Source: Rhodoferax sp. U2-2l
Lineage (GTDB): Bacteria; Pseudomonadota; Gammaproteobacteria; Burkholderiales; Burkholderiaceae_C
Direction of reading: 5' to 3'
Assembly (NCBI RefSeq): GCF_020594515.1
Contig: NZ_JAJCTH010000006.1
Span: forward strand, 62,001-126,000
Length of the DNA: 64,000 nucleotides
Shown here: positions 31,448 to 39,984 of the stretch, one piece after another
How positions within the stretch are numbered: position 1 is the first letter of the stretch
How the letters are laid out: the number at the start of each line of letters is the position of its first letter
Notes under the pieces: model-generated
Told to the model about the DNA's origin: nothing
Database searches by the model: none
What the model saw: only the letters and a program-made list of their open reading frames with translations
Made by a program: the position numbers and the translations under genes

Positions 31448-32359
31448 GTGCTAGACACCAACCAGACTCAGGATTTCTCGTCGCTGCTGCCCGGCCAGTC
31501 TTCGGAGGCCGGAGCCAGCCGCCGCACTGCTTTGAAAGTGGCGCTGGGCGTGGGTTACGCCGCCACCGCCATGCCCATCATGGCGCAAACCGCCATCCAA
31601 ACTTCATCAGACGGGCTGCGCGCCGGTGAGGCCGTTTACGACGTGGAAGGGTTTTCGGTGCCGTTTTATTTTGCCGCCCCGGCTGGCAAAACCAACCTGC
31701 CGGTGGTGCTGGTGATCCAGGAGATTTTTGGCGTGCATGAATACATTGCCGACACCTGCCGCCGTTTTGCCAAGGCCGGTTATCTGGCCATCGCCCCCGA
31801 GATGTTTGCCCGCCAGGGCGACCCCAGCAGCTACACCCAGGTGGCCAAGCTGATGAGTGAGGTGGTGTCCAAGGTGCCTGACGAGCAGGTGATGAAAGAC
31901 CTGGACGCCGCCGTGGCCTGGGCGGGCGAGAACGGTGGCAACCTGAAAAAAGTGGGCATCACCGGTTTTTGCTGGGGTGGGCGCATCACCTGGCTGTATG
32001 CCCAGCAAAGCAAAAACGTCAAGGCGGGGGTGGCCTGGTATGGGCGCCTGGTGGGCACGGCGTCAGAACTCACCCCCAAACATCCGCTGGACCTGGCCGC
32101 GCAAATCAAGGCGCCGGTGCTGGGCTTGTACGGCGGACAGGACGGTGGCATTCCGCTCACCACCGTCAACCAGATGAAAGACGCGTTGGCGCAAGCGGCT
32201 GCCCAAGGCAACCGGGCCGCCAAGGCCAGTGAATTTGTGGTTTACAAGGACGCGCCGCACGCCTTCCACGCCGACTACCGGCCCAGCTACCGCCAAGCGC
32301 CCGCTGAAGACGGCTTTGCGCGGGCGCTGGCCTGGTTCAAGTCACATGGCGTGGCTTGA
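31448..32359 (+). CDS. Exported dienelactone hydrolase family protein
   Basis: A 303-residue alpha/beta hydrolase. The N-terminus carries a twin-arginine-like signal (SRRTALKVALGVG, cleavage near MAQ), so it is probably exported to the periplasm. The catalytic elements of dienelactone hydrolase are present: Glu92 in QEIFGVHEYI, the nucleophile Cys175 in GFCWGGR, an Asp in GGQDGGIP and a His in DAPHAFHADY. The start is GTG at 31448 with an AAAGGAGA site. Substrate is unknown; such proteins often hydrolyse lactones in aromatic degradation. Confidence 0.88.
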   Translation: MLDTNQTQDFSSLLPGQSSEAGASRRTALKVALGVGYAATAMPIMAQTAIQTSSDGLRAGEAVYDVEGFSVPFYFAAPAGKTNLPVVLVIQEIFGVHEYIADTCRRFAKAGYLAIAPEMFARQGDPSSYTQVAKLMSEVVSKVPDEQVMKDLDAAVAWAGENGGNLKKVGITGFCWGGRITWLYAQQSKNVKAGVAWYGRLVGTASELTPKHPLDLAAQIKAPVLGLYGGQDGGIPLTTVNQMKDALAQAAAQGNRAAKASEFVVYKDAPHAFHADYRPSYRQAPAEDGFARALAWFKSHGVA

Positions 32360-32438
32360 CGACTTTGTGAAAACTTCAAATTGACACACGGCCAGCCCTT
32401 CTTGAGGCGGGGCTGACCGGGGCCCAACCACTGTCTGA

Positions 32439-32915
32439 TTACGCAGCCTTCTTCACCCAAGCGCTGCACCAGCCCTTGCTCGCGACCTGGCTGCCGGGGA
32501 ACAAGGGGCAGCCACCGGCTGCGTCGCCAGCCTTGCCCTGGAACAGGCCGCAGTTGGCGCAGCTGCTGCCAGCGACAAAGGATTTGAACTTGGTTTTGTC
32601 GGCGTTGGCTGCGTTATCCACATAGCCCAGCATGGTGGCTTGCGTTCCTTTGGGGTCCACCATGGGCAGGCTGCCTTGGGCGGGTGCCGCAGGCGCGGCC
32701 GGCGCGGGCTCGGCGGCGGGTGTGCTTGCCGTCGCTTCCGAGGCGGGCATGGCGGCTGGTTCAGGGGCTGGCGCCGGGGCGGCTGGCGGGGGCGCCACAG
32801 GTGCGGGCTCAGGCGCTGGCGCTGGCGCGGGTTTTTCAGAGCAGGCGGCGATCATGGCCAACCCGGCCAACGGAAAGATCTGGATGAAATTCCGACGGGT
32901 GGATGTTTTTTGCAT
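32439..32915 (-). CDS. High-potential iron-sulfur protein (HiPIP)
   Basis: A 158-residue exported electron carrier. The N-terminus has a twin-arginine motif (TRRNFIQIF) and a lipobox-like MIAAC, so it may be Tat-exported and possibly lipid-anchored. A Pro/Ala-rich linker of about 55 residues follows. The C-terminal HiPIP domain holds the [4Fe-4S] cysteines 119, 122, 136 and 150 (SSCANCGLFQ, GGCPLFPG, KGWCSAW). HiPIPs carry electrons from cytochrome bc1 to oxidases or reaction centres. The long linker is unusual for this family. Confidence 0.92.
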   Translation of the reverse strand: MQKTSTRRNFIQIFPLAGLAMIAACSEKPAPAPAPEPAPVAPPPAAPAPAPEPAAMPASEATASTPAAEPAPAAPAAPAQGSLPMVDPKGTQATMLGYVDNAANADKTKFKSFVAGSSCANCGLFQGKAGDAAGGCPLFPGSQVASKGWCSAWVKKAA

Positions 32916-33101
32916 GGTGAATTCCTCGGTCGTTGCGGTCATGCCGGATCGGCACAGCGTATTAGCTTACTGCACGCCCGGTCAGTTTTGATGTGCATTT
33001 GTTCACATAAGCCATCAGCGAGGCTGCAGAACTGTATCCAAACGTAAAAGCTGGAATAATCCAAAGCATCCTGGCCGTGCCCATGCGGATGGGCAGGTAT
33101 C

Positions 33102-34049
33102 TCAGGCAGAACGGCCTGGGTGTGTCAAAAGGGTGCGCATCTGCGTTGCGGTGTCGGTGATGGCGGTGACCAGCGCGTTGCGCAAGGGGTGCGGTGCCGC
33201 CACCTCGGGCAGCAGCAGGCTGACCTGAAAGGTGATGGGCACACGCAAGGGCCGCACCAGCAGGTCGGGCCCGGACAGTTCCAGCGCGGTCAAGGGGTTG
33301 ACGATGGCCACGCCCAAGCCGTGGCGCACCATGGCGCAGACCGCGGCGGCGTTGGCGGTTTCCAGCGCAGTGATGCGTGTCACGCCCGCAGCGGCAAACA
33401 TCTGGTCAATGGCTTGGCGATAAGGGTCACCGGCCGCGAGGCTGACAAAGCGCTGGCCTTCAAAGTCCTGCGGCGTCAGAACGGGCAGGCGCGCCAGGGC
33501 ATGGCCGCGCGGCAAGACGGCCACCTCGTTCACCTGCAACAGCTTCTCTAACGTCACGCCGGTGGGCGCCTCGGTGGTTTCGCTCAAACCCAGGTCAAAC
33601 CGCTGCTCGCTCAGGGCCTGCTCCAGCCAGGGGGACTCCAGCGGCACCACGCTTACCGCTGTCTCGGGCAGGGTTTTCTGAAACGCCATCAGCGCGCGCG
33701 GCACCAGCGCCTGGGCCAGCGCGGGCAGGCAGGCCACCCGCAGCCGCCCGGTGGACAAGGTGCGCAGTTCTTGCGCGCGGGCGGCGATCTGCTCCAGCCC
33801 GACAAACGAGCGCTCCACCTCCTGCATCAGCGCCAGCGCCCGCACCGTGGGGCGCAGGCGGCCACGCACCCGGTCAAACAGATCGAACCCCAGCAGGTAC
33901 TCCAGCCTGGCGAGCTCGCGGCTGAGCGTGGGCTGGCTGGAGCCTGTGACCTCGGCGGCGCGGCTCAGGTTGCCGTGCAGCATGATGGCGCGGAAGATGG
34001 CCAGCTGGCGGTGGGTGAGGGCGGGGGCTGCGTCGATCATGGTTGCCAT
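33102..34049 (-). CDS. LysR-family transcriptional regulator
   Basis: A 315-residue LysR protein. The N-terminal winged helix reads LTHRQLAIFRAIMLHGNLSRAAEVTGSSQPTLSRELARLE, and the rest is a periplasmic-binding-protein-like effector domain (GRLRVACLPALAQALVPR onward). The ATG at 34049 is chosen because it overlaps the stop of the upstream frame (TGATG). Its target is not clear: it faces away from the chemoreceptor gene and has no divergent metabolic partner. Confidence 0.88.
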   Translation of the reverse strand: MATMIDAAPALTHRQLAIFRAIMLHGNLSRAAEVTGSSQPTLSRELARLEYLLGFDLFDRVRGRLRPTVRALALMQEVERSFVGLEQIAARAQELRTLSTGRLRVACLPALAQALVPRALMAFQKTLPETAVSVVPLESPWLEQALSEQRFDLGLSETTEAPTGVTLEKLLQVNEVAVLPRGHALARLPVLTPQDFEGQRFVSLAAGDPYRQAIDQMFAAAGVTRITALETANAAAVCAMVRHGLGVAIVNPLTALELSGPDLLVRPLRVPITFQVSLLLPEVAAPHPLRNALVTAITDTATQMRTLLTHPGRSA

Positions 34050-34588
34050 CAACGGATGGGGCGGTACGCCAACTGCCGATGGTGTTTCAAGGTGAGCCAT
34101 ACCACGTCCGCTTCAGCGTGCGCGTCCAAGGCGACATGCGCGACATGCTGCGCGACGGCGTCCTCGCGCAAAAACGGCAAGCTTGCCTGCGCTGCCAGCT
34201 GCACGATCTGCGCCGTGCGCATGTGTGCCTGGGGCGACCGACTGTTCAAAAACCGGTCTGATCGCGCGCTGACGGGAGACCCGCTCAAGACGCGTTTCTT
34301 GTCCCGCAGCTCAGCGTTGAGCTGGTTGCATCGCGGGTGGGTCGTGTCGGCATCTTGCACGGCAAAAAAAGCATGCGCTTTCTCCAGAGGGGTGGCGAAA
34401 TCTGGTGCTGCGCCAAGTCGGGCATGGGGCGGTCGTGCCATCAGTCCGCCAGCAACGTGTCCAAAGCTGCAGGCGCCATTTTGGATCAGTATTTTTTCAG
34501 ACGCGCCATCCACCACACCTTGCGCCAATTCAGTCCGACGCGCACGTGCTTCGCTGTTGGGCACAATATCACTGCCACGCAAGTTCAT
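34049..34588 (-). CDS. Unidentified protein translationally coupled to the LysR gene
   Basis: A 179-residue frame whose stop overlaps the LysR start in TGATG. Third-position GC and codon choice look like real coding. No domain, signal peptide or membrane helix was recognised. The middle part is rich in Arg, Ser and His, and the end (VAQHVAHVALDAHAEADVVW) looks helical. The start is preceded only by AAGAAA, a weak ribosome site. It could be a fast-evolving or partly decayed gene. Confidence 0.45.
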   Translation of the reverse strand: MNLRGSDIVPNSEARARRTELAQGVVDGASEKILIQNGACSFGHVAGGLMARPPHARLGAAPDFATPLEKAHAFFAVQDADTTHPRCNQLNAELRDKKRVLSGSPVSARSDRFLNSRSPQAHMRTAQIVQLAAQASLPFLREDAVAQHVAHVALDAHAEADVVWLTLKHHRQLAYRPIR

Positions 34589-34995
34589 ATGAATTTCTTA
34601 ACACTTACGTTAACGTTTGTTGCGCATTTTAGGTTTGGCTGTTGCTGCCAATGACAGCGTTTTGGCCATCGTCCCACAGGTCAAACGTGACGCGGCATAC
34701 AAGCATTGTTGGAATTGGTCCATCACCTTGCCCAGCAGGTGGCGCGCACCCGCCAGCATCTGATCAATCTGCAGCAGGCCTTGGCAGGCCCGATGCCGCT
34801 GTTGGCCTTCGATGCCGCGACAACCACGGGGACCTGCACATTGCCGAGGAGCTTGAGATCAGAGAAAAAATATTCGTTCAAAACGAATGTGGCTGTTTGA
34901 CCTACCATCTTTGTTTTTTCAGTCGACCATCGTCTTGGGGTCAATTTGAAGTATGTCTGGGGTGAGTTGACCTCGTTAGCCTTTGGGGAAGCGTT
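34589..34995. other. Gap upstream of the chemoreceptor with possible decayed coding
   Basis: No intact gene. Around 34612-34765 one rightward frame gives a coding-like stretch (AVAANDSVLAIVPQVKRDAA). Close to 34706 another frame takes over with LELVHHLAQQVARTRQHLIN and runs to 34900, as if a gene had suffered a frameshift. The last 130 bases are more AT-rich and hold the chemoreceptor ribosome site GGGGAA. No sigma-28 promoter was seen. Confidence 0.4.
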
Positions 34996-36822
34996 ATGAA
35001 TTTGAACAATTTGGGTATCCGTGCCCGCATCACACTTGGGTTGGTCGTGATCCTGCTGCTGGCCGTGTTCAGCGCTGGCAATTCGCTCTACCGAAACACG
35101 TTGGTCAAGTACGAATCAACCGAAGTGGCGACATCGTGGATTCCAGCCATTGAAAACCTGGGGCACATGAAGGGTTTCGTTGCAGACCATTACCTCGCGG
35201 TCAGTGATCGCATGGCCGGCCGCGACGCATCCGATGCCACTGCCTTTGCCCAAACATTGCAAAATCTTGAAATGCAGTTGAGCAAGGCGACCGATATTTA
35301 TGCTGCCACCTTGCTCACCTACAGCGAAGACGATATGGCGCAGGGCGCGGCTGAAAAAGCGCTTTATGCAGACTACCAGGCCAAGCGCGACGCCTATTTC
35401 AAAATTGCCCAGGCCGGCCTGTCCGGGGTGGCGACATACGCCGTGGAACCAGACAAACTGGCCGAGGTTCAGCAGGAATTCTCCAGTCAAGTACCTGTGG
35501 CATTTCGTGCGGCCTATGCCGCGATGGAAGCCATTGTGAAATTCAATCTGGACGGCACGGCGGACGCGGCGACGACGGTGGTCAATATCATCAGCGCCGC
35601 AGAAATTGCGATGATCTTCGTACTGATGGTCATTTTGGTGGTGGGGGGTGTTTTGATCTGGGCGATTCCCCGCAGTGTGATCTTGCCGGTGCAAAACGCC
35701 GTGTCACTGGCACAAGACATTTCAGACGGTGATCTCACGCGCATCGTGGTGTCCAACAGCAGGGATGAACTGGGCCAGTTGCTGGCCAACCTGGAAGTCA
35801 TGCGCGCCAAGCTGGCTGGTGTGGTATTTCAAGTGCGCCAGGGTTCTGAATCGGTCGCCACGGCGAGCGCTGAAATTGCCCACGGCAACAATGATCTGTC
35901 CGCACGGACCGAAAGCCAGGCCAGCGCGCTGGAGCAAACGGCGGCCAGTATGGAGCAACTGGGAACGACCGTCCGACAAAATGCCGCATCCGCCAGCCAG
36001 GCCAATCAACTGGCCATGAACGCCTCCGACATCGCGAGGAAAGGTGGCGAAGTGGTCGGCCAGGTGGTTGAGACGATGAAGGGCATCAATGAATCGTCGC
36101 GCAAGATATCGGACATCATCAGCGTGATTGATGGCATTGCGTTTCAAACCAATATTCTGGCGCTGAATGCCGCGGTCGAAGCGGCCCGTGCGGGGGAGCA
36201 AGGACGCGGTTTTGCCGTGGTGGCGTCAGAGGTGCGCGCCCTGGCGAGTCGCAGTGCAGAGGCTGCCAAGGAAATCAAGACACTGATCAATGTCAGCGTC
36301 GAGCGTGTTGAGCAAGGGACCAGCCTGGTGGATCAGGCTGGCGTCACGATGCATGAGATGGTGGCATCGATCAGGAGAGTGACCGACATCGTGGGCGAGA
36401 TCAGTGCCGCCAGCAATGAACAAAGCATGGGTGTGGCTCAGGTTGGCGAGGCGGTGACACAAATGGACAAGGTCACCCAGCAAAATGCGGCGCTGGTGGA
36501 AGAGATGGCCGCGGCTGCCAGCAGCCTCAAGGCCCAGGCGCAGGAACTGGTGCAAACGGTGGCCGTGTTCAAACTCGGCATGGGTGACGACGTCACTGCA
36601 CACCCGCCACCCGCTGCAGCTGTGCGTGCGCACCCCACCGAGCCGGGCGCCTTCAAGGGGGTGGCGCAGCGTGCTGTTGGGGTGTCTAAGGGGTCGGCTG
36701 CGCGTGGGCAACCGCCTTTGCGTACGGCACCAAACGCTCCAAAAACTGCAGCGCTGGCTGACCCGACAGACAAAACGTTTTTGGTTAAAGGACCCGCCGA
36801 AGGGGAGTGGGAGACTTTCTAG
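34996..36822 (+). CDS. Methyl-accepting chemotaxis protein
   Basis: A 608-residue class I chemoreceptor. One membrane helix (about 10-32), a periplasmic four-helix-bundle-like sensor (33-195), a second helix (200-222), HAMP, and a cytoplasmic signalling domain whose hairpin tip reads [24 protein letters not shown]. Methylation-type helices flank it. The protein ends in EWETF, close to the NWETF pentapeptide that tethers CheR and CheB in enteric receptors. The ligand is unknown. The gene stands alone, with GGGGAA as its ribosome site. Confidence 0.94.
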   Translation: MNLNNLGIRARITLGLVVILLLAVFSAGNSLYRNTLVKYESTEVATSWIPAIENLGHMKGFVADHYLAVSDRMAGRDASDATAFAQTLQNLEMQLSKATDIYAATLLTYSEDDMAQGAAEKALYADYQAKRDAYFKIAQAGLSGVATYAVEPDKLAEVQQEFSSQVPVAFRAAYAAMEAIVKFNLDGTADAATTVVNIISAAEIAMIFVLMVILVVGGVLIWAIPRSVILPVQNAVSLAQDISDGDLTRIVVSNSRDELGQLLANLEVMRAKLAGVVFQVRQGSESVATASAEIAHGNNDLSARTESQASALEQTAASMEQLGTTVRQNAASASQANQLAMNASDIARKGGEVVGQVVETMKGINESSRKISDIISVIDGIAFQTNILALNAAVEAARAGEQGRGFAVVASEVRALASRSAEAAKEIKTLINVSVERVEQGTSLVDQAGVTMHEMVASIRRVTDIVGEISAASNEQSMGVAQVGEAVTQMDKVTQQNAALVEEMAAAASSLKAQAQELVQTVAVFKLGMGDDVTAHPPPAAAVRAHPTEPGAFKGVAQRAVGVSKGSAARGQPPLRTAPNAPKTAALADPTDKTFLVKGPAEGEWETF

Positions 36823-36868
36823 GACCGTTGACGCGCAGGGTTCAGGCCCCAGCGACGGCCAATAGAAA

Positions 36869-36931
36869 GTCTGGTGTGGATCGCCACGTCCAGACTCCGC
36901 TGCCGAGGTCAACGCCGTTATTTGGCGTTGA
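36869..36931 (+). other. Two stem-loops after the chemoreceptor gene
   Basis: GTCTGG and GTGG pair with CCAC and CCAGAC at 36869-36896, and TCAACGCC pairs with GGCGTTGA at 36909-36931. Neither has a full T run, so they are weak terminator candidates. Confidence 0.35.
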
Positions 36932-36997
36932 GTTGGGTCTTTGTATATCGAATGTGAATAAATAACAAAAAAATTCGCTATTGATTGAATAGACAGG

Positions 36998-37016
36998 TGT
37001 TGGCATGATGCCAACA
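36998..37016. promoter_or_regulatory. 19-base perfect palindrome overlapping the lysA start
   Basis: TGTTGGCATGATGCCAACA is perfectly symmetrical about its central G, and its last A is the first base of the lysA ATG. No Shine-Dalgarno is visible between it and the start. It may be a repressor operator or an RNA hairpin that hides the start codon. Confidence 0.6.
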
Positions 37017-38266
37017 TGAACCCATTCAACCCCACCACCCTGGCCACCTTGGCCCCAACCTACGGCACGCCGCTGTGGGTGTACGACGCTCCCACCATTG
37101 AGCGGCAAATTGCCGCGCTGCGCGCCTTTGACGTGATTCGCTTCGCCCAGAAGGCCAATTCCAACACCCACATCCTCAGGTTGATGAAGCGCTGCGGGGT
37201 GATGGTGGATGCGGTGTCATTGGGCGAGATCGAGCGCGCGCTCGCCGCAGGCTACACACCCGGTGTGCACCACGGCCATGCCGAGATCGTGTTCACCGCT
37301 GATCTGCTGGACCGCGCCACCCTGGCGCGCGTGGCCGACTTGGGCGTGCCGGTCAACTGCGGCTCGATCGACATGCTGGACCAGCTCGGCGCGGCCAGCC
37401 CCGGCCACCCGGTGTGGCTGCGCATCAACCCCGGCTTTGGCCACGGCCACAGCAACAAGACCAACACCGGCGGCGAACACAGCAAACACGGCATCTGGCA
37501 CGCTGACCTGCCGCTGGCTTGCGAAGCAGTGCGCGCCAACGGCCTGACGCTGATGGGCCTGCACATGCACATTGGCTCGGGCGTGGACTACACCCACCTG
37601 CAAGAGGTGTGCGGCGCCATGGTGGCCTTGGTCAAAACCGTGCAGGAGCAAGGCCTGGACCTGCAGGCCATTTCAGCGGGCGGCGGCTTGTCGATTCCGT
37701 ACCAGGCGGGTGAGCCGCAGATCGACACCGCGCACTATTTTTCACTTTGGGACGCCGCGCGCCAGCAGATTGCAGCGATGCTGGGCCACGCGGTGGCGCT
37801 GGAGATTGAGCCGGGCCGGTACCTGGTGGCCGAATCGGGCGTGCTGGTGACCGAGGTGCGCGCCACCAAAACGATGGGTAGCAACCCGTTTGTGATGGTG
37901 GACGCCGGTTTCAGCGACCTGATGCGCCCGAGCATGTACGGCAGTTTTCATGGCATGACGCTGATGCATGCGGATGGGAGCGCGGTAGAAGGCGCGTTGC
38001 AGGACACGGTGGTGGGCGGGCCGCTGTGCGAGTCGGGCGATGTGTTCACGCAGGGCGAGGGCGGGGTGGTGTTGAAGCGCCCGTTGCCGGTGGCTTGTGT
38101 TGGTGATTTGCTGGTGCTGCACGACACCGGGGCCTATGGCGCCTCAATGTCGTCCAACTACAACACGCGGCCGTTGATTGCGGAGGTGCTGGTTGAGGAT
38201 GGTCAGGCGAGGTTGATCCGGCGGCGGCAGACGGTGGGTGAGTTGCTGGCGTTGGAGGCTGTTTAG
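37016..38266 (+). CDS. lysA: Diaminopimelate decarboxylase, enterobacterial-like
   Basis: A 416-residue PLP enzyme making lysine from meso-diaminopimelate. The PLP lysine is Lys46 in RFAQKANSN. Other family blocks are VSLGEIERALAAGY, INPGFGHGHSNKTNTGGEHS, GLHMHIGSGVDY, GPLCESGDVFTQ and GAYGASMSSNYNTRP. Along its length it follows the E. coli LysA pattern very closely, including blocks not expected in the usual betaproteobacterial LysA. It stands alone with no partner lysR and no other lysine genes, so it may be a second, acquired copy. Confidence 0.93.
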   Translation: MNPFNPTTLATLAPTYGTPLWVYDAPTIERQIAALRAFDVIRFAQKANSNTHILRLMKRCGVMVDAVSLGEIERALAAGYTPGVHHGHAEIVFTADLLDRATLARVADLGVPVNCGSIDMLDQLGAASPGHPVWLRINPGFGHGHSNKTNTGGEHSKHGIWHADLPLACEAVRANGLTLMGLHMHIGSGVDYTHLQEVCGAMVALVKTVQEQGLDLQAISAGGGLSIPYQAGEPQIDTAHYFSLWDAARQQIAAMLGHAVALEIEPGRYLVAESGVLVTEVRATKTMGSNPFVMVDAGFSDLMRPSMYGSFHGMTLMHADGSAVEGALQDTVVGGPLCESGDVFTQGEGGVVLKRPLPVACVGDLLVLHDTGAYGASMSSNYNTRPLIAEVLVEDGQARLIRRRQTVGELLALEAV

Positions 38267-38307
38267 TTTTTTTGTTGCCTCGCGTGAGACATCCGTGGGT
38301 GTGGCCC

Positions 38308-38390
38308 GGGGCGCGGGCTGGGCGGACGCCGAGGCCTCATGACGCTTCGCTTTTTGAAATCGGCCTCGACATCCGCCCAGCCCACGCCCC
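38308..38390. repeat. 83-base stem-loop with 29-base arms
   Basis: The left arm (38308-38336) and right arm (38362-38390) are complementary at 26 of 29 positions, and all three mismatches allow G-U pairs in RNA read from one strand. The 25-base loop contains CGCTTTTTGAAATC. There is no T run after the stem, so it is not an ordinary terminator. Confidence 0.75.
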
Positions 38391-38459
38391 TGCGGTTGTG
38401 GGAGGGGTGGCGGAGAGTTAGCTGATGGGGCAGTCTGGTCTTCCTGGCTGGGCGCCAAG

Positions 38460-38492
38460 CCCTCACCCCAATCCTCTCCCAGCGGGAGAGGG
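38460..38492 (-). repeat. Intergenic copy of the GGGAGAGG repeat
   Basis: On the minus strand CCCTCTCCCGCTGGGAGAGG is followed by ATTGGGGTGAGGG. It matches the copy inside the E2 gene at 28501 with about four differences over 34 bases. Its core CTCTCCC/GGGAGAG is a small hairpin. Confidence 0.7.
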
Positions 38493-38541
38493 CGTAAAAC
38501 TCATGGCGGTGAATTTCATGCTGGGGAGTGCTCGCTGCGTT

Positions 38542-38649
38542 CAGCGACGCGTGTTGGGTGTCTGACGCAGCGAAATCAAGGAGGAGAAAGTGGCCGCAGG
38601 CCGCTTTCGGGGGACATTCGCGGAGTTGGACACCCAATGCGCGTCGCGG
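38542..38649. repeat. 108-base element bounded by 21-base inverted repeats
   Basis: The left end (38542-38562) and right end (38629-38649) match as inverted repeats at 18 of 21 positions, sharing GCGACGCG and TTGGGTGTC. A small GGCCGCAGGCCGC hairpin lies inside. There is no open frame for a transposase. The layout suggests a non-autonomous mobile element; target-site duplications are not obvious. Confidence 0.5.
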
Positions 38650-38734
38650 GTTAAGGCTGGATGTATCCTGGCTACAGACGACCGATGCGTCCTGCCCAGA
38701 GCTATCCAACACAAGTCGCGGGTCAAAGCTGGAT
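38645..38734 (+). repeat. Pair of 18-base direct repeats
   Basis: CGCGGGTTAAGGCTGGAT at 38645 recurs as CGCGGGTCAAAGCTGGAT at 38717, 72 bases further on. The second copy also forms a GCTATCCA/TGGATAGC hairpin with the sequence before it. Confidence 0.5.
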
Positions 38735-38762
38735 AGCAGCTGGCAGCTTCGTCAAAATAGCC

Positions 38763-39215
38763 TCAATGTTTCATCGGCATATTGCCCCCGCCCAGTGCCG
38801 TCACCGGGGCTTGCACCTCCTGTGTGAACTGTTTTTTGGTCTGGGTGTCTTCAAATACCAACGTGATGGGCACCACGTCGCCGCCTTTGAGCTGCTGTTT
38901 CAGCTCAATCAGCATGATGTGAAAGCCACCGGGTTTGAGGTCCAGCGTGCTGCCGGGCACGATGTCCAGACCGGGGACCTGGCGCATTTTCATCACGTTG
39001 TTGTCCATCACCATCTCGTGGATTTCTACCACTTTGGCCACCGGGGACTGGGCCGCGACCAGGCGGGTGGATTTGTCGGCGCTGAGCTGCATGAAGGCGC
39101 CGCTGGCCTGCTGCATCGGCACGGTGCCGCGCACCCAGGGGGCGTGAATGGTGACCTGGGCCTGGGCCAGCGTCGCAGCGGCCAGCAGGCAGAGTGAAAG
39201 AGTGAGTTTTTTCAT
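38763..39215 (-). CDS. Periplasmic copper chaperone PCu(A)C
   Basis: A 150-residue exported copper(I) chaperone that helps build the CuA site of cytochrome c oxidase. A signal peptide ends at AQAQ. The copper-binding motif is complete: His66 and Met68 in HEMVM, Met77, then His99 and Met101 in GGFHIML. It is followed on the same strand by no gene and preceded by the SCO gene, giving a SCO-PCuAC copper-delivery unit. Confidence 0.93.
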   Translation of the reverse strand: MKKLTLSLCLLAAATLAQAQVTIHAPWVRGTVPMQQASGAFMQLSADKSTRLVAAQSPVAKVVEIHEMVMDNNVMKMRQVPGLDIVPGSTLDLKPGGFHIMLIELKQQLKGGDVVPITLVFEDTQTKKQFTQEVQAPVTALGGGNMPMKH

Positions 39216-39293
39216 GGTGATGGTTCCAAATTGAATAAAAAAGATGCGACAAGTGATGGCGACCCGGCGGGATGACCGGGCCGGAAAGCGGAC

Positions 39294-39911
39294 TCACGGG
39301 GTTTTCAGCAGCAGCGCGATGTCATGGGCGTAGTCCTGCGCGGTTTGCTCATGGCGCAGGGCCACGCGCAGCACGCCGCTTGGGTCAAACAGATAGGACA
39401 GCGCCGAGTGGTCCATGGTGTACGAGCTGCCGGTAGGCACCTTTTTGTAATACGCCTTGAAGCTCTCGGCGGTGTCGCGGGTCCGTTTCAGGTCACCGGA
39501 CAGCGCCAAAAAGCGCGGGTCAAACGCGGCCATGTACGCCTTCAGGACAGGTGCGGCATCGCGCTCGGGGTCCACGGTGACAAACAGCACCTGCAGCCGC
39601 TCGCCGTCGGCCCCCAACAGCCGCTTGGTCTCCACTGCACGGCTCAGCGCGGTGGGGCACACGTCCGGGCACTGCACAAAACCAAAATACAACATCACCA
39701 CCTGGCCCTTGAAGTCGGCCAGCGTGCGCTCCTGGCCGTTGTGATCGGTGAGGTTGAAGTCTTTGCCATACGGCGCGCCGGTGATGTCGAGCCCCTTGAA
39801 CTGGCCGACGACCGGTTCGCCAGAGCGGCTGCAGCCGCCTGCCAAAGTGATCAGCAGTCCCACGGCGCTGCCTGCCAGAACGTGAATACGGTGACGGTTG
39901 GTGAAACCCAT
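39294..39911 (-). CDS. SCO1/SenC-family copper-binding lipoprotein
   Basis: A 205-residue thioredoxin-fold protein for CuA assembly. The ATG at 39911 gives a signal peptide with lipobox AGGC (Cys27). The copper ligands are Cys81 and Cys85 in QCPDVCPTAL and the His in YTMDHSALSYL. It is just upstream of the PCuAC gene and downstream of a DUF2946 gene, which supports a copper-handling operon. Confidence 0.93.
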   Translation of the reverse strand: MGFTNRHRIHVLAGSAVGLLITLAGGCSRSGEPVVGQFKGLDITGAPYGKDFNLTDHNGQERTLADFKGQVVMLYFGFVQCPDVCPTALSRAVETKRLLGADGERLQVLFVTVDPERDAAPVLKAYMAAFDPRFLALSGDLKRTRDTAESFKAYYKKVPTGSSYTMDHSALSYLFDPSGVLRVALRHEQTAQDYAHDIALLLKTP

Positions 39912-39984
39912 GCCTGCCTCAGGTAGGAATTGATACCCCCTCCAGCCTGCAGAGGTCACGGGTTAGAGGTGCTCAGAAAACCGG

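Larger units (their letters stand above)
38267..38762. other. Repeat island between lysA and the copper genes
   Basis: About 500 bases with no credible gene. They hold a long stem-loop (38308-38390), a GGGAGAGG family repeat (38460-38492), an element bounded by inverted repeats (38542-38649), and two 18-base direct repeats starting at 38645 and 38717. Open frames across it are by-products of these repeats. Confidence 0.7.

Noticed and set aside
32360..32438. GC-rich inverted repeat between the hydrolase and HiPIP genes as a terminator
   Set aside because: GGCCAGCCC and GGGCTGACC pair imperfectly and there is no T run on either strand, so it was not listed.
38263..38712. Leftward 149-residue open frame in the repeat island
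   Set aside because: It runs through the stem-loop, the GGGAGAGG repeat and the inverted-repeat element, and its peptide is the translation of those repeats, not a protein family.
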